A stretch of 64,000 nucleotides of DNA. It comes from Acidobacteriota bacterium. GTDB taxonomy: Bacteria; Acidobacteriota; Terriglobia; Terriglobales; Acidobacteriaceae. Every line of letters begins with the position of its first letter. The stretch's first letter is position 1. Positions 53,990 to 61,962 of this stretch are shown here, piece after piece. Made by a program: the position numbers and the translations under genes. Where the stretch lies: contig JAFDVP010000001.1 in NCBI GenBank assembly GCA_018268895.1, positions 806,001-870,000 of the forward strand. Reading direction: 5' to 3'. The notes beneath the pieces are model-generated. The model had not been told where the DNA came from, searched no databases, and was given only the letters and a program-made list of their open reading frames with translations.

Positions 53990-55598
53990 GCCGGATGCCG
54001 TCTGCCGAACCGCTGTTTGGCAGACGGCACACCTTTACGGAGGCGTTTGAATAGTCGCACGCAAACGATGTCACGGCGCTCTTCTCCAGCACCATCCAAT
54101 CGACGCCTTTTGGTGCGAGCGCGGCAAACCGGTCTGCATCGCTCTGCCTGCTCAACCCTGTCTGAGCCTCTTGACCTTCTTTCCACTTCTCTGTCAACGC
54201 GGGTGTGATCGCAGCCTCTCCTCCATCTTTCGAGTAATCCGGCAGCGCGCTACGCTCCGCAATGGCGCGGAAACATTGCGCGTCTTCGCCTGGCCGGGTA
54301 ATGTAGTCCGCATCCAGGGCAAACTTCGCGTCCTTCGGCGTGTTCTCACGAATCCACTCGAACGCCTGGACCCAGCCGTTGGTTGTGGTTCCGGCAGTCT
54401 GCGTCAGTTCGATATGCGCTGAAGCGGGAAAGGTCTCACGCTCTGCCAGGAACATCAGAGCGCAAAGCGAGCCAAAGGCGGCTGCCCAGCGCAGCTTTCT
54501 CATGCCAAGCCGTCGCGCGAGCGCAGCTCCCACAAACAGAATCATCACAACATAGATCAGTTGAAAGACGCGCATCGGTTGCAGGCGCGCTACAAGGTGC
54601 GTCGCCAGCCGCTCGCGCGCAAACACCGCTGCAACAATCAAGGCCGCCGAGCCAACGGTTAAGCCCATCCGAGCCAACTCGCGGCGGGCTGTTTCGTTGC
54701 GCGCTCTCCACGCCACCGCTCCCAGAATGGCCAACGGAGCAATGGCTCCGGCAAGCTCATACCAGTGCCACTCGCTCAGAAACCAGTAATAGCGTGACAT
54801 GGCTACAGCGCGGTATGCCGTCTGCTCCGGCGGGGCCACGGTCTGTAGTACGGCTGCTGTAACAAGCGCCGCGATGCCCAGTCCTGCGGCCACCCCCAGG
54901 CGCGTTTTGAGGCGCTCGGGTATTGAGACTGCAAGGGCCAGCACGCAAGCAAATCCATAAGCCGCCATCAGAGGATGCGCGAGTGCCGCTGCTGTAAGCG
55001 CAACGCCGGCCAGCGCAAGGCTGTCCCACTTCCACCTGCCGGTGTCGCGCGTCGAGCCCAGAAAATCCAGCGCGCCAGCCAAAGCAAACAATGTCAGCGG
55101 CGTCGAGAAGCTCCGCGCCGTAACATACGGGTCCATCAGCATCAGGGACGTTCCCGCAACCGGCAGCGTCAGCCACACCGCCAGCAGGGCAACCGCTCCG
55201 GTGCGCTCGCGCAGGCTGCGGAAACACCGTCCCGCCAGCAGCCATGCGGCCCATAGCGTTGCCCAAATGCTTATCAAATGTAGCGCCAGCAGCACCGTCT
55301 CAAGTTGCAGCCCCGATGTGCGCACCAGCCAGGCCACTGTGGGGGCGAACAGCGAAAAACGAAGGTGCCCCAGTACGAACTCAGGCCCGCTCGCATACAG
55401 TGTGGGATCCAGCACGCGCTTTACCCCTGCCAGGTACAGCCCACCATCTTCTGCATAGGGATGAAACCCGTGAACCACCAGCGCCAGCGCCGTCAAACCG
55501 GTTATCAGGCCTGCTGCATAAAGTGGCCTCTCGCGCGGCTGTTGTTCTCTTTCCGGCTTCTGTGCCTGGTCCGCTTGAAAAAGTACCGGTGTCGCCAA
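53949..55598 (-). CDS. Polytopic membrane protein of unknown function
   Basis: The 549-residue protein has about ten transmembrane segments between residues 25 and 420 (for example LYAAGLITGLTALALVVHG, RLGVAAGLGIAALVTAAVL and VFQLIYVVMILFVGAALARR). A soluble C-terminal domain follows, containing WIRENTPKDAKFALDADYI. The HGFHPYAEDGGLYLAGVKR loop after the first helix is reminiscent of membrane glycosyltransferase-like proteins, but no family is certain. A TTG at 55598 is chosen as start because AGGAG lies 8 bases upstream; no ATG starts the conserved part. The end overlaps the DUF3857 gene on the other strand. The 248-base gap before the next gene shows nothing clear. Confidence 0.75.
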   Translation of the reverse strand: MATPVLFQADQAQKPEREQQPRERPLYAAGLITGLTALALVVHGFHPYAEDGGLYLAGVKRVLDPTLYASGPEFVLGHLRFSLFAPTVAWLVRTSGLQLETVLLALHLISIWATLWAAWLLAGRCFRSLRERTGAVALLAVWLTLPVAGTSLMLMDPYVTARSFSTPLTLFALAGALDFLGSTRDTGRWKWDSLALAGVALTAAALAHPLMAAYGFACVLALAVSIPERLKTRLGVAAGLGIAALVTAAVLQTVAPPEQTAYRAVAMSRYYWFLSEWHWYELAGAIAPLAILGAVAWRARNETARRELARMGLTVGSAALIVAAVFARERLATHLVARLQPMRVFQLIYVVMILFVGAALARRLGMRKLRWAAAFGSLCALMFLAERETFPASAHIELTQTAGTTTNGWVQAFEWIRENTPKDAKFALDADYITRPGEDAQCFRAIAERSALPDYSKDGGEAAITPALTEKWKEGQEAQTGLSRQSDADRFAALAPKGVDWMVLEKSAVTSFACDYSNASVKVCRLPNSGSADGIRLSLRRQQPQPAQP

Positions 55599-55846
55599 TG
55601 AATGTGCTCCTGTCGGGCCATGCAATAGGTGTTCAATGCACGATCGTTTATGCAGCAAGGATCATGCGCAAGAATTTCACAGAACGCTTCAATCTCGGAG
55701 CAGATAAACTTCAGTGGTTCACAAAGGTGCAATGACGGTTAAGACGTGGTGCGGGGTCGCTTTGTCTACGTCCAGTACAGGAAAATGTAACGTTACAATG
55801 AAAAGGGCTCATGCTCGACCAATTCAATCTCTTTTTCCAGGCTTAG

Positions 55847-56863
55847 ATGACCAAAACCCGCAGTCGCAATCTCTTCAAAACCATCCCGGGTCTTCTCATC
55901 AGTGCCTTCTTCCTCTGGTACACCTTCCGCGGCATCTCTTTCGAACAGATACGCTCTCTTCGCCTCTCCCATCCCGGCTGGATCGCCGGGGTTCTCGGCT
56001 TTACCTTTGCCAGCTACGCTCTCCGCTGTGTGCGATGGACGCATATGATGCGTTCCACCGGTGCGCGTTTTCCCATCTGCGCCCGGGTCCTGATGACCTC
56101 CCTTGCGGCCAACAACATCATGCCCTTCCGCATCGGCGATATCATGCGCGTCTTTACCTACGCCAGCGACCTCGGCGCTTCGCCCTCCGTCATCCTCTCC
56201 ACCGTCATTCTCGAGAAGCTCCTCGACATCTTCGTTCTCGTTCTGCTCTTCGTCGCCTTCATGGGCAAGGGAGTCAGCCCTCACTCTCGTCTCACCGCTG
56301 AAGTCCTTCTCGCTATCTCTTCCGCCGGCCTGCTCATTGTCATCCTGGGCGCGCGTACGCTTGAGCCTATCATTCAGCGCTTTTTCGCCCGTCTTCACAA
56401 GAACCCCGGCCAGCCGTCGAAGTTGCACAAGATTGAGCATTGGCTCCTGCTTGCGCTCGACTGTATACGCCAGATCGGTATCGCCGGCTCTTTCTTCCTG
56501 CTTATCCAGTCCGCCGTCATATGGGCCTGCGAGGGAATGATCTTTGTCTCCGGCGCTCGCCTCATCGATCTCGCCGTCGACCACATCGGCCCCTGGCAGG
56601 CGGTTTCCGTCGCCAATCTCTCCTACCTCATCCCCAGTTCGCCGGGGGCTATCGGTACGTTTGAGTGGGCTGTCAAAACGTCGCTCGTCAGCCACGGCGC
56701 CAGCGAGCCCCACGCTGCGCTTTACGGCCTCGCCCTACACGCCTGGCTGCTCATCTCAGTCACCGGAGCGGGAGGAATCATCTTCCTCATCCACCGCATC
56801 CGCATCCACAACCACACACCGCTGCTGGAAGAGATCGAAACCCTGCCCGCCGAACTGCCGTAG
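55847..56863 (+). CDS. Lysylphosphatidylglycerol synthase transmembrane-region family protein (flippase-like)
   Basis: The 338-residue protein has about eight transmembrane helices of the LPG_synthase_TM/YbhN (UPF0104) family. Typical segments are LRCVRWTHMMRSTG, TSLAANNIMPFRIGDIMRVF, ILEKLLDIFVLVLLF and the C-terminal LIPSSPGAIGTFEWA. The family moves or modifies lipids or lipid-linked glycans in the inner membrane, but the substrate is unknown here. The aminoacyl-transferase domain of MprF is absent. The ATG at 55847 is the likely start. Confidence 0.9.
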   Translation: MTKTRSRNLFKTIPGLLISAFFLWYTFRGISFEQIRSLRLSHPGWIAGVLGFTFASYALRCVRWTHMMRSTGARFPICARVLMTSLAANNIMPFRIGDIMRVFTYASDLGASPSVILSTVILEKLLDIFVLVLLFVAFMGKGVSPHSRLTAEVLLAISSAGLLIVILGARTLEPIIQRFFARLHKNPGQPSKLHKIEHWLLLALDCIRQIGIAGSFFLLIQSAVIWACEGMIFVSGARLIDLAVDHIGPWQAVSVANLSYLIPSSPGAIGTFEWAVKTSLVSHGASEPHAALYGLALHAWLLISVTGAGGIIFLIHRIRIHNHTPLLEEIETLPAELP

Positions 56864-56907
56864 TGCGGACCCACAATGCAGCTCCGTTGTACGCATTGGC
56901 CAGAGGT

Positions 56908-57000
56908 GTCATTCCGAGCTCAGCGAGGAACCCCCGCATTTTTCCCGCCCCGCCACAAACCCCTGGGTGCCCCATCCTCGCAACGCGAAGGGTGGGATGA
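56908..57000. repeat. Dispersed intergenic repeat, two modules
   Basis: GTCATTCCGAGCTCAGCGAG starts the first module, as at 21772. A second module follows: GGGTGCCCCATCC, then TCGCAACGCGAAGGGTGGGAT, an imperfect inverted repeat. The second module recurs at 60803 and 61594. It lies in the 193-base gap before argS. Confidence 0.75.
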
Positions 57001-57056
57001 ACTGTGCCACACTCACGTAAACTAAACACAAACCAACAAGCGGTGAATCCGAAAGC

Positions 57057-59060
57057 ATGTATCGCACAATCCAGCAGTCGCTCACGGCGCGCATCCAGTC
57101 CATTCTCGCCACCAAATACGACGTCACCCTCGCGAGCCTCGCCGTCGAGCAGCCGCCCTCCATCGCCCTCGGCGAACTCGCTCTCCCGGTCGCCTTTGAG
57201 CTCGCCAAGCGCCTGCGTAAAGCTCCCCGCGCCATCGCGACTGAACTGGCCGCCGAACTCTCCGCACAGCTTCCCGAGGGTATTGCCTCCGTCGAGGTCG
57301 CAGGAGCCGGCTACCTCAACATCCGTCTCGACCGCGCCTATATCGCGAAGCACACCGCCGCCGACAAACACGCCGATATCGGCGGCCCCGGCTTCCGCCT
57401 CGTCGAACACACCAGCATCAATCCCAACAAGGCCGCGCACATCGGCCATCTGCGCAACGCCATCCTCGGCGACACCTTCCAGCGGCTGCTTCGGCCTGAT
57501 GGTTACAAGACCGGCTATATGGTCGGCGTACAGAACTACATCGATAACACCGGCGTCCAGGTTGCGGACGTCGTCGTTGGCCTCGTTCATCTCGAAGGCA
57601 AAGACCTCGCGAGCACAAAACAGCTCCTCGCCGATCTCGCGGTCAAAGGTGAGCGGATTGATTTCTACTGCTGGGACCTCTACGCCCGCGTCTCGCAGTG
57701 GTACACCGCCGATTCCGATCAGGTGGCCGCGCGCAAACAGGTTCGTCTCGACACGCTCCACGCGCTCGAACAAGGTGGTAACGACACCGCCGTCATCGCC
57801 GACCTCATTGCTACCGCTGTCCTGCGTCGCCATCTCGAAACCATGGAGCGTCTCGGCATCGAGTACGACTTCCTCCCTCGCGAGAGCGAGATCCTTCACC
57901 TGCACTTCTGGGATGCCGCACGCCAGCTCATGATCGAAAAAGGGGTCCTCTACCTCGAAGCCGAAGGCAAGAACAAGGGCTGCTGGGTCATGCGTCGCGC
58001 AGGCGCAGAGCAGGAAGAGGGAAGCGACGGTCCAGACGAAGACGCCAAGGTCATCGTCCGCTCCAACGGCACCGTCACCTACGTGGGTAAAGATATCGCC
58101 TACCACCTCTGGAAGTTCGGCCTGCTCCCCGGCAAGGATTTCGGCTACAAGAAATTCCACCAGTACCCGAAGCACATGTGCTGGATTTCCACCGGCGGCC
58201 CGAGCGATGAAGGCGCCCCTGCCTTCGGTCACGCCGACGCCATCTACAACGTCATCGACTCGCGCCAGAACGACCCGCAGACGCAGGTCGTCCAGGCGCT
58301 TCGCGGCATGGGCTTTACCGAAGCCGCCGACCGCTACACGCACTTCTCCTACGAGATGGTCGCGCTCACGCCGCGCTGCGCCATCGAACTTGGCTACCCC
58401 ATCAGCGAAGAAGACCAGAAGCGCGCCTATATCGAGGTCTCGGGCCGCAAGGGCTTCGGCGTCAAGGCCGACGACCTGCTCGACCGCCTCACCGCCGCGG
58501 CGCGCGCCGAGGTCGACACGCGCCACCCCGATCTCGACGACGAGAGCCGCGCCACCATCGCGACGCAGATCGCCGTTGGCTCCCTTCGCTACTTCATGTT
58601 GCGCTACACGCGCAACACCGTCATCGCCTTCGACTTCAAGGACGCGTTGAGCTTCGAGGGAGAGACCGGGCCCTACGTGCAGTACGCCATCGTGCGCGCC
58701 GCGAACATCTTCCGCAAGGCAGGCACAACGCCCGAGGCATCGCTGGCGGCGGTCGCCGGTCTTGACATCGCTGCCATCCTCAACGGCGGCGAGGGAACCA
58801 CGCTCTGGGAGACCTGGCTGCTCACTTCGCGTCTCACCACGCTTATAGAGCAGGCCATTACCACCTCAGAGCCTGCTTACATTGCCAAGTACGCCTTCCA
58901 GCTCGCGCAGCAGTTCAACAACTTCTACCATCGCCACCACATTCTCAACGAAGAGAACGCGGCAAAGAAGGCCCTCTACCTCGCCACCGCAGCAGTAGCG
59001 CAACGCGAGATGACCCGCGCTCTCGGCTATCTTGGCATCGATGCCCCAGAGCGCATGTAG
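57057..59060 (+). CDS. argS: Arginyl-tRNA synthetase
   Basis: The 667-residue class I synthetase charges tRNA-Arg. The N-terminal additional domain covers about residues 1-105. The HIGH motif is H128-I-G-H131 in NPNKAAHIGHLRN. A Rossmann core with inserted segments and the helical DALR anticodon-binding domain (about 545-667, starting at YAIVRAANIFRKAG) follow. The KMSKS-like loop reads EVSGRKGFGVKADDLLD near residue 462, where many ArgS have KMSxRKG. The ATG at 57057 matches the family start. Confidence 0.95.
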   Translation: MYRTIQQSLTARIQSILATKYDVTLASLAVEQPPSIALGELALPVAFELAKRLRKAPRAIATELAAELSAQLPEGIASVEVAGAGYLNIRLDRAYIAKHTAADKHADIGGPGFRLVEHTSINPNKAAHIGHLRNAILGDTFQRLLRPDGYKTGYMVGVQNYIDNTGVQVADVVVGLVHLEGKDLASTKQLLADLAVKGERIDFYCWDLYARVSQWYTADSDQVAARKQVRLDTLHALEQGGNDTAVIADLIATAVLRRHLETMERLGIEYDFLPRESEILHLHFWDAARQLMIEKGVLYLEAEGKNKGCWVMRRAGAEQEEGSDGPDEDAKVIVRSNGTVTYVGKDIAYHLWKFGLLPGKDFGYKKFHQYPKHMCWISTGGPSDEGAPAFGHADAIYNVIDSRQNDPQTQVVQALRGMGFTEAADRYTHFSYEMVALTPRCAIELGYPISEEDQKRAYIEVSGRKGFGVKADDLLDRLTAAARAEVDTRHPDLDDESRATIATQIAVGSLRYFMLRYTRNTVIAFDFKDALSFEGETGPYVQYAIVRAANIFRKAGTTPEASLAAVAGLDIAAILNGGEGTTLWETWLLTSRLTTLIEQAITTSEPAYIAKYAFQLAQQFNNFYHRHHILNEENAAKKALYLATAAVAQREMTRALGYLGIDAPERM

Positions 59061-59122
59061 CAGCCGTTGGTTTTTGAATTGTCATTCCGAGCGAATTTGA
59101 GTGAGGCTTCGGCGGTTTGCTC

Positions 59123-60679
59123 CTAAACCGCGTACCGGCGCACCCACTCCACAATCGACCGCACCGCGATCCCGCTCGGCCCCTTCGCCAGCCAGGGCTT
59201 CAGCTCCTCGTTCCACGCGCATCCCGCGATGTCGAGATGCACCCACGGCGTCTCTCCCGCAAACTCCTTCAGGAACATTGCCGCCGAGATCGCCCCGCCC
59301 CAGCGCGATCCGCCCGTGTTCATAATGTCTGCAATCTGGCTCTTGATCACGTCCTTGTAGTCGTCGGTGCAGGGAAGCCGCCAGAACTTCTCCCCCGAGA
59401 TCTTCATTCCGGCGCTAAAGCTCTCAAACGCACCCTCGTCGTTCGAGAACAGACCGGCATTGATCATTCCCAGTGCTACGACGCAGGCCCCGGTCAGAGT
59501 GGCGGCGTTGATCAGGTGCGTACATCCCAGCGTCTTCGCATAGTGCAGCCCGTCGGCGAGAACCAGTCTGCCCTCGGCGTCGGTGTTGAGCACTTCGATC
59601 GTCTTGCCCGACATCGCCGTCAGCACATCGCCCGGCTTGTATGCCCGGCCACCCGGCATGTTCTCCGCCGAGCACACGATGCCGATCACCTTCACCGCGG
59701 GCTTCAGTTGTGCAACCGCTCGCATGGCCCCAATCATCGCGGCAGCCCCGGCCATGTCGTACTTCATCTTCTCCATGCCGTCGGCGGGTTTGATCGAGAT
59801 GCCGCCCGTGTCGAACGTAATCCCTTTCCCCACCAGCCCAAGCACAGGAGCGTTCTTCGGCAGCGTCTTTCCCTTCTCCAGCTTCGGTTCGTAGGTCATC
59901 ACCACCAGCGCCGGTGGTTCATAAGACCCCTTCGCCACGGCGTGGAACGCGCCCATGCCCAGCTCAAGCAGCTTCTCCGTTGAGTACACCTCGCACTTCA
60001 ACCCGGCCTCGCTGCACATCGCCTTCGCCCGCTTGCCAAGCTCTGTCGGAGTCAGCACGTTGCTGGGCTCGTTCACCAGCGCACGCGCAAAGTTCTGCGC
60101 ACCGGCGACAATCCGCCCCTCTTCAAACCCCGTCTGAATCTCTTTCTTCGTCGTGTCCTCAGATTCCCGCGCAACCAGCGTCAGCGTCTGCACGGAGCGG
60201 TCCACGCGGTCGCTGCGATAGGTGTCCCAGTCCAGCTCACCCACCTCCGCGCCTTCAACAATCGAGCGGCTCGTCAGCACACAGGGCAGGTTTTCCAGAT
60301 GCTCGTCATCCAGGGCGTGATCTTCGGGGAAGGCGATCGCCATCTCACGCACGCCCCGCGGCTTGGCGGCGCGCACTGCAGTGCCCGCGCCTTTGCGTAC
60401 CTCGTCCACGGAGAGCGTCTTCGCCTTGCCCAGACCCACAACCAGCAGCCGCTCTGCTTTTAGTCCATTGGGCGAGTGCACCAGCAGTTGTTCGCCCAGC
60501 GTGGCTTTGAACTCACCCGACGCCAGCACCGCAGCCACTGCATTGCTGATAGCGTCCGAAGTTGTCAGCAGGGCTACAAGAGGGTCGGCATCCTTGCCGA
60601 TTGCCACATCCACCGCGAACACCGCGAGCATCGGCGTTGCCAGACCCGCCGGATCCTGAAATAAGAGCTTCGTCTCCAT
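59123..60679 (-). CDS. pepA: Leucyl aminopeptidase (M17)
   Basis: The 518-residue cytosolic aminopeptidase has an N-terminal macro-like domain and a C-terminal M17 catalytic domain. The dimetal site lies in LVGKGITFDTGGISIKP, with DMAGAAAMIGAM and the signature NTDAEGRLVLADGL. It removes N-terminal residues from peptides, and hexameric PepA can also act as a DNA-binding protein in enteric bacteria. The ATG at 60679 fits the family start. A partial dispersed repeat (59081-59096) sits between it and argS. Confidence 0.96.
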   Translation of the reverse strand: METKLLFQDPAGLATPMLAVFAVDVAIGKDADPLVALLTTSDAISNAVAAVLASGEFKATLGEQLLVHSPNGLKAERLLVVGLGKAKTLSVDEVRKGAGTAVRAAKPRGVREMAIAFPEDHALDDEHLENLPCVLTSRSIVEGAEVGELDWDTYRSDRVDRSVQTLTLVARESEDTTKKEIQTGFEEGRIVAGAQNFARALVNEPSNVLTPTELGKRAKAMCSEAGLKCEVYSTEKLLELGMGAFHAVAKGSYEPPALVVMTYEPKLEKGKTLPKNAPVLGLVGKGITFDTGGISIKPADGMEKMKYDMAGAAAMIGAMRAVAQLKPAVKVIGIVCSAENMPGGRAYKPGDVLTAMSGKTIEVLNTDAEGRLVLADGLHYAKTLGCTHLINAATLTGACVVALGMINAGLFSNDEGAFESFSAGMKISGEKFWRLPCTDDYKDVIKSQIADIMNTGGSRWGGAISAAMFLKEFAGETPWVHLDIAGCAWNEELKPWLAKGPSGIAVRSIVEWVRRYAV

Positions 60680-60802
60680 GCCAATATCCTAGCGCGACTT
60701 AGTCAAGGAAGCCTACAACCGAAGCGTTATCCATCGATGACGCATCCATCGATAGGCCACAATAGAACGATTCATCCACAGTCAAATGGGCAAACAATTC
60801 TC

Positions 60803-60845
60803 GGGTGCCCCATCCTTCGCAGCCTCATCGCGAAGGTGGGATGAA
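60803..60845. repeat. Dispersed repeat, second module
   Basis: GGGTGCCCCATCCTTCGC is followed by a 9-base spacer and GCGAAGGTGGGATGA, forming a CCTTCGC/GCGAAGG hairpin. It is a copy of the second module at 56908 and 61594. It lies in the gap between smpB and pepA, near tandem ATCCATCGAT sequences (60729-60752). Confidence 0.7.
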
Positions 60846-60884
60846 TGAATCCGGCCGCGCCGGACTTGTGGCTCTAAGAGGGCC

Positions 60885-61427
60885 CTACCGCCGCTGACTC
60901 CGCGCCACGGCTGCCCTGGCCTCTTTGTCCGCCTCGCGCCTCCGCTCCGTCTCGCGCTTGTCCCAGTCCTGCTTGCCCTTCGCCAGCGCAAGCTCGCACT
61001 TCACGCGGCCGTTACGGAAATAAAGCCGTGTCGGAATCAGCGTGAAGCCCTTCTGTCGCGTCAGTGCCTCGAGCTTCCGAACCTCCTGCCTGTGCAGCAG
61101 CAGCTTCCGCGTCCGCAGCGACTCATGGTTCATCGAGTTTCCATGCGAGAACGGCCCGATGTGCGCATTCAGCAGAAAGCACTCGCCGTCCTTCAGTAGC
61201 CCATAGGAGTCCTTCAGATTCGCCTTGCCCTCGCGAATCGACTTTACCTCGGTCCCCCGCAGCGCCACCCCCGCCTCAAACCTGTCTGTCAGGAAGTAGT
61301 TATGGCTCGCCGCCCGGTTTTGCGCGGCGTCTCTCTGGCCCGCTGCAACCGGGTCGCGGTCCTTTGGCTTGGCCGTCGCGGCCTTCGGCTGGTAGGCGGC
61401 TGTCGGATTGGAAAGCGAACGAGGCAT
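60885..61427 (-). CDS. smpB: SsrA-binding protein SmpB
   Basis: The 180-residue protein binds tmRNA and brings it to stalled ribosomes for trans-translation. The conserved core starts near residue 41 with NYFLTDRFEAGVALRGTEVK and continues SIREGKANLKDSY, AHIGPFSHGN, RKLLLHRQEV and LIPTRLYFRNGRVKCELALAKG, ending in a basic tail (DKRETERRREADKEARAAV). An Ala/Lys-rich N-terminal extension of about 40 residues makes it longer than the usual 150-160. A later start is possible. No tmRNA gene was found in the window. Confidence 0.95.
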   Translation of the reverse strand: MPRSLSNPTAAYQPKAATAKPKDRDPVAAGQRDAAQNRAASHNYFLTDRFEAGVALRGTEVKSIREGKANLKDSYGLLKDGECFLLNAHIGPFSHGNSMNHESLRTRKLLLHRQEVRKLEALTRQKGFTLIPTRLYFRNGRVKCELALAKGKQDWDKRETERRREADKEARAAVARSQRR

Positions 61428-61547
61428 GAATCTTCTACTTTAACACGCAGATAGAGCTGCCAAGCCGGGGGTCCCATATCGGCAGTCTTATCGTCAGATG
61501 TGGAATCATTCGCGCAAAGCGCGAACCTTGCTCCCACCCTCAACCTT

Positions 61548-61635
61548 GTTATTCCGGGCGAAGTCGAGGAACCTGCATTTTTTACAGGAGGCCGGGTGCC
61601 CCATCCTTCGCGATTTTGCGAAGGGTGGGATGGAA
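61548..61635. repeat. Dispersed intergenic repeat, two modules; gap otherwise without genes
   Basis: GTTATTCCGGGCGAAG begins the first module. The second module follows: GGGTGCCCCATCCTTCGC, a 6-base spacer, then GCGAAGGGTGGGAT, giving a strong 12-bp stem with one G-T pair. It lies in the 535-base gap between smpB and the secretin gene. The rest of that gap shows no gene with a plausible start or a recognisable motif. Confidence 0.75.
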
Positions 61636-61962
61636 CCTCTCCCGATCAGCAGACTTCCGCAGCCCGGAACCTCATAACCCAAACGTGGCAAATCCCCAGC
61701 CTCACCCATCCCTCAATTCCACGTCTAACCCCATAGAACAGCAAGCAAAAACCCTCGTCTGGCGGCAGTCGCCAGGGCAGGGATGACCCAAAAGCCTCAC
61801 CCCTTCCGACCGAGGTAAACGTTGCACCAGATGCTATACTCACCCGAGCGCGACAGCCTGACAGGCGCCGCTTCCACAGGCAGTTTTTGTAGCGCTGGTC
61901 TGGCATCGGTCTCCGGCGCACGGCTCGCTCTTGATCAATTAAAGGAAGCAGATAGAAGCAGA

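Noticed and set aside
56787..58526. 579-codon minus-strand frame opposite argS
   Set aside because: Antisense to the ArgS catalytic core including the HIGH motif; no family features.
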